NCBI RefSeq assembly: GCF_944388365.1
Contig: NZ_CALXIN010000015.1
Location: 1-37,258 of the forward strand
Reading direction: 5' to 3'
Source of the DNA: an uncultured Negativibacillus sp.
Lineage (GTDB): Bacteria > Bacillota > Clostridia > Oscillospirales > Ruminococcaceae
Length of the DNA: 37,258 nucleotides
The translations under genes and the position numbers were made by a program. A model generated the notes under the pieces. The model had not been told where the DNA came from. It saw only the letters and a list, made by a program, of their open reading frames with translations, and ran no database searches. Positions 31,451 through 37,258 of the stretch are shown here, piece by piece (within the stretch, counting starts at the first letter, position 1; each line of letters starts with the position of its first letter).

Positions 31451-32335
31451 CTATATCGTAAAGATGTCCAGGTCCTGTCCGTTAACCACCGGTCCAGAAT
31501 ACCCTGCCTGATGGATTTCCTCCAGAATGGCCTTGCATCGCCAATCCATCTCTGCATCCAGATCCTTTGTGTTGTCCTGAATGTTCATGTGGTAAATGCG
31601 GTGGTAGGTCACCAGCAGTTTGGGCTGCGCCTTTTGTGCTACCTTCGCCAGATCCACGCTCAGCGTGTGTACCTCACGGTGATACTTCTGCCACTTCGGC
31701 TCTCGGGAGGACAGTCCGCCGCTGTATTCCACCTCGTGCAGCAGAATGTCACATCCCTGCGCTTTCTGCGCCACAATGTCCAACGGAGCCGTATCTCCGC
31801 TGATAACAATCACCTTTCCGTCCACGGTGGTAAACTTGTATCCATAGCTCTCCAATGTGCCGTGGCTGACCAAAAATGCCTCCACCTGTACGCGGTCATC
31901 CTGGTAGATGATCCCTTCGCCGATTTCCTCCGCCTGTACCCGATAGCCGACCTCGTTTGCCTTCTCAAAGCCGTGGATACGAAAATCAATGTCCACAGCA
32001 TAGGCTGCCAGCAGATGTTCGGTCATCGACTTGATTCCCTTCGGACCGTAGACCTGCAGCGGCTGTGAGCGTTCCAATACCCACGGAGTAAAGATCAGGT
32101 CCGCATAACCGACGGTGTGGTCGGTGTGCAGATGGGTACAAAACGCCACCGTCAACAAATCCGGACGCAAAGCATCAATTCCTTTGTAGTAAGCTTTGGA
32201 TGCCTGTCGAACCACACCTGGCCCAAAATCCACCAGATAAGCTCTGTCTCCTACCACGACCGCGGAACAAGGACCGCTGGCATTGGGACAGGCGTTAGGA
32301 GTTCCTGTTCCCAGCAGAACCAATTTTGTCTGCAT
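31451..32335 (-). CDS. Metallo-beta-lactamase-fold hydrolase (RNase Z-like)
   Basis: The protein has 294 residues. The metal motif is CTHLHTDHTVGY (about 67-78). Other ligands are supplied by VISGDTAP (about 177-184) and HEVEYSGG (about 199-206), and a His near VTYHRIYHMN (about 248-257). The layout matches RNase Z-like and arylsulfatase-like single-domain hydrolases; the long RNase Z exosite arm is not evident. It may be a phosphodiesterase. No signal peptide. Confidence 0.88.
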   Translation of the reverse strand: MQTKLVLLGTGTPNACPNASGPCSAVVVGDRAYLVDFGPGVVRQASKAYYKGIDALRPDLLTVAFCTHLHTDHTVGYADLIFTPWVLERSQPLQVYGPKGIKSMTEHLLAAYAVDIDFRIHGFEKANEVGYRVQAEEIGEGIIYQDDRVQVEAFLVSHGTLESYGYKFTTVDGKVIVISGDTAPLDIVAQKAQGCDILLHEVEYSGGLSSREPKWQKYHREVHTLSVDLAKVAQKAQPKLLVTYHRIYHMNIQDNTKDLDAEMDWRCKAILEEIHQAGYSGPVVNGQDLDIFTI

Positions 32336-32354
32336 CTTTCTTCCTCCTTCTTTT

Positions 32355-32394
32355 GATAAAAAACCTCCGCCATCAAATGCGGAGGTTTTTTATC
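32355..32394 (-). terminator. Terminator of the MATE exporter gene
   Basis: GATAAAAAACCTCCGC and GCGGAGGTTTTTTATC form a perfect 16-bp stem, about 17 bp past the stop. Confidence 0.92.
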
Positions 32395-32410
32395 ATGTAT
32401 TTTCTCCAGT

Positions 32411-33799
32411 TTATGCCTCAGTTGGTTCATCCGTATCTGGGAACTGCTGTCTTTTCTTAAAGTAATACAGGATATACAGCAGTCCGGTCAGAATCCAGGA
32501 AATTGGGTAGCTGTACACGATCATTTCCAGTGTGTTGTTCAGCGGCAGGATAAACAGAATCCAGATGACACGGAAAGCACAGATGCCACCGCAGGTCATC
32601 AGCATCGGCAAAACGACGTCGCCTGTGCCGCGCAGCGCACCGGAATAAACTTCCACAAACGCAAATGCCGCATATGCAGGAGCCATAAAATGCAGGATTT
32701 TCATACCGATGTCGATAACCTGCGCATCGGTGGTGAACAGCTGGAAAGCAAATCCACCGAAAATCAGCAGCAGCACACTGATGACTACCGAGCTGCCAAA
32801 GTCCATTCCCAGACAGATGTTGATACTCTTCTTCATTCGGCCAAACTTTCTGGCGCCATAGTTCTGACCAACAAAGGTAGTGATCGCGATACCAAATGCA
32901 CCGCTGATCATCCAGTACAGTGAGTCAATCTTGCTGAAGGCTGTCCATGCGGCTACCGTCTCGGTACCGAAGGTGTTTAACGAACTTTGGATGATGATAT
33001 TAGAAACACTGTACATTGCTGACTGCAATCCAGCTGGCAGACCGATCTTGAGGATCATACCCATCGGCTGCACATACAGACGGATTTTGCTCAGATGCAG
33101 CTTAAACATATCGGTCGAGCGGCACAATGTAATGGTAACCAGTACCGCACTGACACCCTGAGAAAAGGTAGTTGCAATCGCTGCGCCCGCTACACCCATC
33201 TTAAAGAAAACAATCAGCACAAGGTCCAATATAATGTTGATGATACAGCAGACAATCAAAAAGTAAAGCGGTCTGCGGCTGTCGCCGACTGCACGAAGGA
33301 TACCTGCGCCTACGTTGTAGATAAAGACAAAGATAAGTCCTGCAAAGTAGATGCACAGATACGTTTCCGACAGATTTATAACATCTGATGGTGTGTTGAT
33401 CATCTCCAGCAGCGGCCGTGTCAGTAAAATCGACACAATCGAAATCAAAAGGCCTCCGGCGATGGAAAGAGCGTAGGCGGTACGCAGAGCTTTTTGTACA
33501 CCGTCCGGATTTTTCGCACCGTAGTTCTGCGAGATAACGACCGTTGCACCGGAGGCAAGACCGGTAAAAAATCCGACGATCAGGTTAATGATCTGGCTGG
33601 TCGATCCGCCAACGGCTGCCAGCGCCTCGGTTCCGACAAAACGTCCCACAACCACTGTGTCCGCCGTGTTGTAAATCTGCTGAAAAAAGGTTCCCAGAAC
33701 GATCGGGAAAAAGAAAATCAGCAGCTGTTTCCAGATGACTCCACTGATAATTTGGTTTTCCTTGTTTTCCACTTGCTGCATACACATCCACCCTTCCAT
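32411..33799 (-). CDS. MATE-family multidrug/cation antiporter
   Basis: The protein has 462 residues with about 12 membrane segments. The N-lobe (LLIFFFPIVLGTFFQQIYNT, about 26-45, and VVGRFVGTEALAAVGGS) and C-lobe (GLPAGLQSAMYSVSN, about 254-268, with TAFSKIDSLYWMISGAFGIA) are the repeated MatE halves. It exports cationic drugs or metabolites in exchange for sodium or protons. The start at 33799 has AAGGAG 5 bp upstream. Confidence 0.93.
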   Translation of the reverse strand: MEGWMCMQQVENKENQIISGVIWKQLLIFFFPIVLGTFFQQIYNTADTVVVGRFVGTEALAAVGGSTSQIINLIVGFFTGLASGATVVISQNYGAKNPDGVQKALRTAYALSIAGGLLISIVSILLTRPLLEMINTPSDVINLSETYLCIYFAGLIFVFIYNVGAGILRAVGDSRRPLYFLIVCCIINIILDLVLIVFFKMGVAGAAIATTFSQGVSAVLVTITLCRSTDMFKLHLSKIRLYVQPMGMILKIGLPAGLQSAMYSVSNIIIQSSLNTFGTETVAAWTAFSKIDSLYWMISGAFGIAITTFVGQNYGARKFGRMKKSINICLGMDFGSSVVISVLLLIFGGFAFQLFTTDAQVIDIGMKILHFMAPAYAAFAFVEVYSGALRGTGDVVLPMLMTCGGICAFRVIWILFILPLNNTLEMIVYSYPISWILTGLLYILYYFKKRQQFPDTDEPTEA

Positions 33800-33875
33800 G
33801 ATTTCTCCTTATTTATATAGCATAACTGCGCAAGAATGTCGATAGATATTTTAAATAAATTTTTGAAAATTTAAA

Positions 33876-33904
33876 TTGACACGGATAGAACGGTATTGTA
33901 TTCT
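33876..33904 (+). promoter_or_regulatory. Sigma-A promoter of the DUF3267 gene
   Basis: TTGACA at 33876-33881, 17-bp spacer, TATTCT at 33899-33904. It places the transcript start downstream of the longer in-frame opening, supporting the start at 33933. Confidence 0.72.
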
Positions 33905-33932
33905 GTTTTTAAAAAGAGGAGTGAAAAATGAT

Positions 33933-34535
33933 ATGGCCAAAACAGAAAAACCTTCCAAATTTACTATATTTGAAACTACCTGCCGCCAGATGGAACAGCA
34001 GGGTTATCACCAAAAATCGCTGATTATTTCTGCCAAGAAACTCAATCTGATTTCGATACTTCTCATCGTTCCGATTATTGCTGTACCACTTCTTCTTTAT
34101 CTGCTGCGATGGGGGTTTTTCTCAGGAAATTTTGTTGCTATCCAGTTTGCAGGCTGGTTCTTGCCTGCTCTTATCCTCTCCATCTTTGTACACGAGTTGA
34201 TCCATGGCATTACCTGGAGCCTTTTCTGTAAAGACGGATTTCACAGTATTCATTTCGGATTCCAGCTCAAAACCCTGACTCCCTACTGTCATTGTGCTCA
34301 ACCGCTGCAAAAAGGAGCTTATCTGATCGGCACACTGATGCCTTGTCTGATTTTGGGTGTCGGAGCGATTGTTCTTTCGATGCTGTTTCCGTTTCCTGAC
34401 CTTGTTTTGTTTGGTGCTGTCAATATAGCACTTGCTGTTGGCGACCTTGCGATTGCGCTGCTCCTGCTTCCTCAAAAGGAGGTTCTGGTCGTCGATCATC
34501 CCACCGAGCCTGGACTAATTGCCTTTACCCGATAA
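33933..34535 (+). CDS. DUF3267-type membrane protein with HExxH motif
   Basis: The protein has 200 residues. Two N-terminal membrane segments (about 38-58 and 66-86) are followed by HELIHG (about 90-95), the zinc-binding HExxH motif, and HCAQPLQKGAYLIGTLMP (about 126-143), then further membrane segments. The family is predicted to be intramembrane zinc metalloproteases related to site-2 proteases. The substrate is unknown. GGAG lies 11 bp upstream of the ATG. Confidence 0.82.
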   Translation: MAKTEKPSKFTIFETTCRQMEQQGYHQKSLIISAKKLNLISILLIVPIIAVPLLLYLLRWGFFSGNFVAIQFAGWFLPALILSIFVHELIHGITWSLFCKDGFHSIHFGFQLKTLTPYCHCAQPLQKGAYLIGTLMPCLILGVGAIVLSMLFPFPDLVLFGAVNIALAVGDLAIALLLLPQKEVLVVDHPTEPGLIAFTR

Positions 34536-34585
34536 GATAAATAGAAAGGACCTTCAGATTACTCTGAGGGTCCTTTCTATTTATC
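34536..34585. terminator. Bidirectional terminator
   Basis: GATAAATAGAAAGGACC and its complement form a 17-bp stem (34536-34552 with 34569-34585) between the converging DUF3267 and AraC genes. Confidence 0.9.
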
Positions 34586-34607
34586 GCTTTTCCACCGGCA
34601 TCCACAG

Positions 34608-35492
34608 CTAGATCACTCTTTTTTCCCTTTCTGCTCCCATCAGCCAGCGAATCATCGCCACTTCTGTTCCCTGCGCCAGCTGAAATTCCGAACCAGGCAG
34701 CCACTCTGTCAGGATTTCTTTGCGAAGCTGCGTCTGTTTTTCGGTCGGATAATCGCACGGTTCTGTTTCAAACACTGCATAGGTGGCAGCAGGAAGAACA
34801 ATCTTTTCAAACATTTGGTCGATCTCTGGATTGAGTTTTATAATGTTTTGATAACGCTGTTCGGTCAGCCAGCAATCCGAATGATTATACCGCGCTGCAA
34901 TGTAAAAATCGTATGCCTCCTCACTGACTCCTGATATCAGCGTATAGGAGGTTTCACAGTCCTTGACCAAACCCTGTAACGCAAACTGCTGTAATCTGGT
35001 ATGTATGAAAAAGTTTTTCTCCTGCTCGTCTCGATCAGACGGTACTCCCGAAAATCTCCGTTTGTACCCAAGGAAATACATCGTATCTGCTGTTTGAATA
35101 TGATACTTCATTTTTTCTTCTTTCTCCCTTCTGTGTTGTAACGTCAAACGCTCAAAGGATTTTAACGGAAGATGATTCTTTCTTGCAACGGATGGATTTA
35201 CCCCGTAAAATTTGCGAAATGCTCTGCTAAAACTTTCTGATGATTCATACTGATATTTCAGAGCAATTTCCAAGACAGATGCGCAAGAGTTTTGCAATTC
35301 TTCTTTTGCACAGGAAAGGCGCCGCTTGCGGACATACTCCCCGACACTGTATCCGCTTAAAACTCCGAACACCCGTTGGAAATGGTATACAGAAACGTGA
35401 CATTGATGCGCCAGCAGATCACTGTCGATTTGTTCTGTAAGATGTTCCTCTATAAAATCCACCGTTTGCTGGATTGTTTCTATCCAATCCAT
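34608..35492 (-). CDS. AraC-family regulator with GyrI-like effector domain
   Basis: The protein has 294 residues. The N-terminal AraC/XylS double helix-turn-helix (about 8-105) contains DLLAHQCHVSVYHFQRVFG (about 25-43) and a second helix-turn-helix ending SFSRAFRKFYGVNPS (about 86-100). The C-terminal part (about 130-290) is a GyrI-like ligand-binding domain, as in Rob, where effector binding modulates the regulator. The MATE and GyrI-like genes nearby make drug response a reasonable guess. Confidence 0.9.
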   Translation of the reverse strand: MDWIETIQQTVDFIEEHLTEQIDSDLLAHQCHVSVYHFQRVFGVLSGYSVGEYVRKRRLSCAKEELQNSCASVLEIALKYQYESSESFSRAFRKFYGVNPSVARKNHLPLKSFERLTLQHRREKEEKMKYHIQTADTMYFLGYKRRFSGVPSDRDEQEKNFFIHTRLQQFALQGLVKDCETSYTLISGVSEEAYDFYIAARYNHSDCWLTEQRYQNIIKLNPEIDQMFEKIVLPAATYAVFETEPCDYPTEKQTQLRKEILTEWLPGSEFQLAQGTEVAMIRWLMGAEREKRVI

Positions 35493-35567
35493 TCTTCTCT
35501 CCTCCTTTCTGTCTCCATTATAGTCACTCTACCTCTTTCCTTCTTGACTTTTTCTGCTCTTCTGCAA

Positions 35568-35600
35568 AAACGGCACAGGACAGTTTGTCCTGTGCCGTTT
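35568..35600 (-). terminator. Terminator of the thioredoxin-fold gene
   Basis: AAACGGCACAGGACA pairs with TGTCCTGTGCCGTTT around a 3-bp loop, 9 bp past the stop. Confidence 0.9.
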
Positions 35601-35609
35601 GTTATTTTG

Positions 35610-37031
35610 CTAGATTCCTTTTTGCTCCATCACCGAGTATACATACAGCGGTAAGCACTGTTCTAATGCCTGATCGCTTGCCTTGCTGCTGAAACTGCCG
35701 TTTGCTGCACCTGCTGCATCAAAGGTCCTGCACTGCTCCATCTGAATCAGTGCATCGGTAAACAGCTCCTGATCCCCTGTTTCCAGTCCGATCAACGCTA
35801 TCAACGCATAAACAGATGGTGTCTCATAGCTGTATCTCTGAATGGCTGTTCCATCCGCATTGTACTTTGCATAGATGCCGGTGGTGTTCATCGTCTCCTT
35901 CAGCCATTCCAGCGTCGCCTTCTTCACCTTGCCCTGCTGTGCCAGATGATATACCGTCATCAGGGATTCGGTGGTGTCGATCACCGTCTTTTTGTAACTC
36001 TGTTTGTCTGTATTGTAGGAGGTGCAGTACAGCGGAAACTCTGCACCGAGATAACCCTTCTGCACCAGCGACAGTGCATTTGCACTTAATTTCTCGTCAC
36101 CCAGCAGTGCGATTGCCGACAGGTTCAGGTCGCTGAGCGCAACCTCTCCGGTGAAATTGCTGTCCTTCACCTTGCTCAGAACAGCCTGACGCAGTGCCAT
36201 TGCCTGGGTCTCATATCCCTTCCATGCACTCATCGCCTGCAGCAGACGCAGATCATCGCCCAAATCTCCAGTCGAACCGTTTGTGTCCACCCACTGCTTC
36301 TGGGTATCCAGCAGCGATTTGTTCAGACTGTTGACCGCATACTGTGCCAGAAAGCTCTGTGCAGTGGAACTGGTGCTGCTCACCGTTGCAGCCTTTTTGA
36401 CTGTTCCGTCTGCCTTGAGCAGATTGCTCTGTACATAGGACAGCGTCTGTGCATCCGCACCTTTTGTCGCATAATCCAGAATTGCGCGCAGATGATCTTT
36501 CGTTTCGATCACATCCGGATAGCAATAGATAATCTCTCCCTCTGGATTGAGCAGCAATGTCGTTGGAATCTGGGTAATGCCCAGCGACTGGAAGGATTTT
36601 GCATCGTGGTCATACAGCACCGGCAGACCAGGCTGCTGAGCCTTGATAAAATCTACACCGTCCTGTTTGGTTTCCTTCTTTCCATCAATATAGTCAATCA
36701 GATACCACTGTACGTTGTCATATTCGCTCAATACCGGTTTGAGTGTCGGCAGCAGATCAAATTCATGCTGACAATCCGAACACCAGCTTGCCCAATAGGT
36801 CACCAGTGTGTATTGTCCTTCTGTGATGTTGATCTTTTTCGCATTTCCGTTCTCATCATAGAACTGATCCTGCGGGATTTTTTCTCCCAGCACCATCTTT
36901 GTCGGGTAGCCGGTATATCTTGTTTCCGCTGCACTGGTCACCATCACCAGAACGCTGCCTAACGTGCCCAGCAAAATCGCAGCAGCACAAAAGAGACTGA
37001 TCAGCCGGCAGAGTTTCTTGGAAAAATTCAT
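35610..37031 (-). CDS. Secreted thioredoxin-fold protein with large C-terminal helical domain
   Basis: The protein has 473 residues. An N-terminal membrane or signal segment (about 9-34) is followed by a TlpA/ResA-type thioredoxin domain (about 45-195) with the redox motif WASWCSDC (CxxC) at about 80-87 and the cis-Pro loop IPTTLLLNPEG (about 155-165). The remaining about 270 residues are helical with Trp/Tyr-rich turns (ETPSVYALIALIGLETGD, QMEQCRTFDAAGAANGSF), reminiscent of an alpha/alpha-barrel such as in terpenoid cyclase-like folds. Such fusions are not common. The role is unknown beyond a probable extracytoplasmic thiol function. Confidence 0.75.
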   Translation of the reverse strand: MNFSKKLCRLISLFCAAAILLGTLGSVLVMVTSAAETRYTGYPTKMVLGEKIPQDQFYDENGNAKKINITEGQYTLVTYWASWCSDCQHEFDLLPTLKPVLSEYDNVQWYLIDYIDGKKETKQDGVDFIKAQQPGLPVLYDHDAKSFQSLGITQIPTTLLLNPEGEIIYCYPDVIETKDHLRAILDYATKGADAQTLSYVQSNLLKADGTVKKAATVSSTSSTAQSFLAQYAVNSLNKSLLDTQKQWVDTNGSTGDLGDDLRLLQAMSAWKGYETQAMALRQAVLSKVKDSNFTGEVALSDLNLSAIALLGDEKLSANALSLVQKGYLGAEFPLYCTSYNTDKQSYKKTVIDTTESLMTVYHLAQQGKVKKATLEWLKETMNTTGIYAKYNADGTAIQRYSYETPSVYALIALIGLETGDQELFTDALIQMEQCRTFDAAGAANGSFSSKASDQALEQCLPLYVYSVMEQKGI

Positions 37032-37104
37032 CTTTACATTCCCCTTCCTGAACCGGATATTCTATTTTCTTCTATCAGCGCAGTATTTTTCCTGCTTTCT
37101 TTTA

Positions 37105-37134
37105 ACTATACACTTTCTTTTTTACCTGCGTCAA
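37105..37134 (-). promoter_or_regulatory. Sigma-A promoter of the thioredoxin-fold gene
   Basis: TTGACG at 37129-37134, 18-bp spacer, TATAGT at 37105-37110, about 75 bp upstream of the start. Confidence 0.68.
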
Positions 37135-37187
37135 CCGATTTCCTGCCTTTCACAGCAAATCTGTTTAAAAAAGCCGCCCAATTGAAG

Positions 37188-37258
37188 TGACCCCCAAAAG
37201 TTAGACAATATTTGAAAGTAAAAATTGTTTAAGCAACCGAAAGGGCTTGTTGTCTGTG
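37188..37258 (+). mobile_element. Probable left end of an IS3-family element (cut by window)
   Basis: TGACCCCCAAAAGTTAGACA at 37188-37207 is a typical terminal inverted repeat of IS3/IS150-group insertion sequences in Firmicutes. The transposase genes would follow on the plus strand beyond the window. The partner end and target duplication cannot be seen. Confidence 0.6.

Noticed and set aside
33814..33842. Promoter for the MATE gene (TCGACA and TATATA)
   Set aside because: The predicted start of transcription would fall within the ribosome site, leaving almost no leader.

Overview
The window reads as a chromosomal segment of a spore-forming, Gram-positive, Clostridia-type bacterium (Firmicutes). 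Support comes from strong GGAGG ribosome sites, consensus sigma-A promoters, a YpeB germination gene behind a sigma-G-type promoter, RqcH, HflX, a TatD-associated radical SAM protein, an ECF/pyridoxal-kinase pair and HAAS/DUF4097 and PadR genes. The moderate base composition and an NPxTG-type wall-sorting signal suggest a gut Oscillospirales-like organism; that placement is inference.

Layout. 1-1164 is the 3' end of an FtsK/SpoIIIE translocase, closed by a bidirectional terminator. 1229-13953 (minus strand) is a very compact head-and-contractile-tail phage gene block in canonical order: small and large terminase, portal, prohead protease, decoration protein, major capsid, connectors, sheath, tube, chaperone, a very short protein in the tape-measure slot, hub, spike, gp25, baseplate J, gpI/DUF2313 and a tail-fibre-like protein. 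I see no integrase, repressor, replication or lysis genes. 14073-22207 (minus strand) holds housekeeping and accessory genes: a 3D/G5 cell-wall protein, a radical SAM protein, a pyridoxine uptake/kinase pair, DUF4097 and PadR, and EcsC, HflX and a ChrB-like protein.

22370-22985 is the most unusual part: a type I toxin-antitoxin locus. A 26-residue holin-like toxin is followed by three tandem 150-bp copies of a convergent antisense-RNA gene. Each copy has its own near-consensus promoter and rho-independent terminator. The toxin leader hides its ribosome site in a 10-bp stem and is complementary, in two colinear blocks, to each of the three repeats in its own predicted 3' UTR. A segment in each antitoxin copy is divergent, which suggests distinct targets.

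22991-25428 carries a secreted 670-residue surface protein with an NPVTG sorting signal and a long hairpin-rich 3' region. 25551-28306 carries a TetR regulator and ypeB. 28364-30708 carries rqcH and a GNAT acetyltransferase. 30787-37031 carries a GyrI-like protein, a metallo-beta-lactamase-fold hydrolase, a MATE exporter, a DUF3267 membrane metalloprotease-like protein, an AraC regulator with a GyrI-like effector domain, and a secreted thioredoxin-fold protein with a large C-terminal domain. The window ends at the apparent left end of an IS3-family element.
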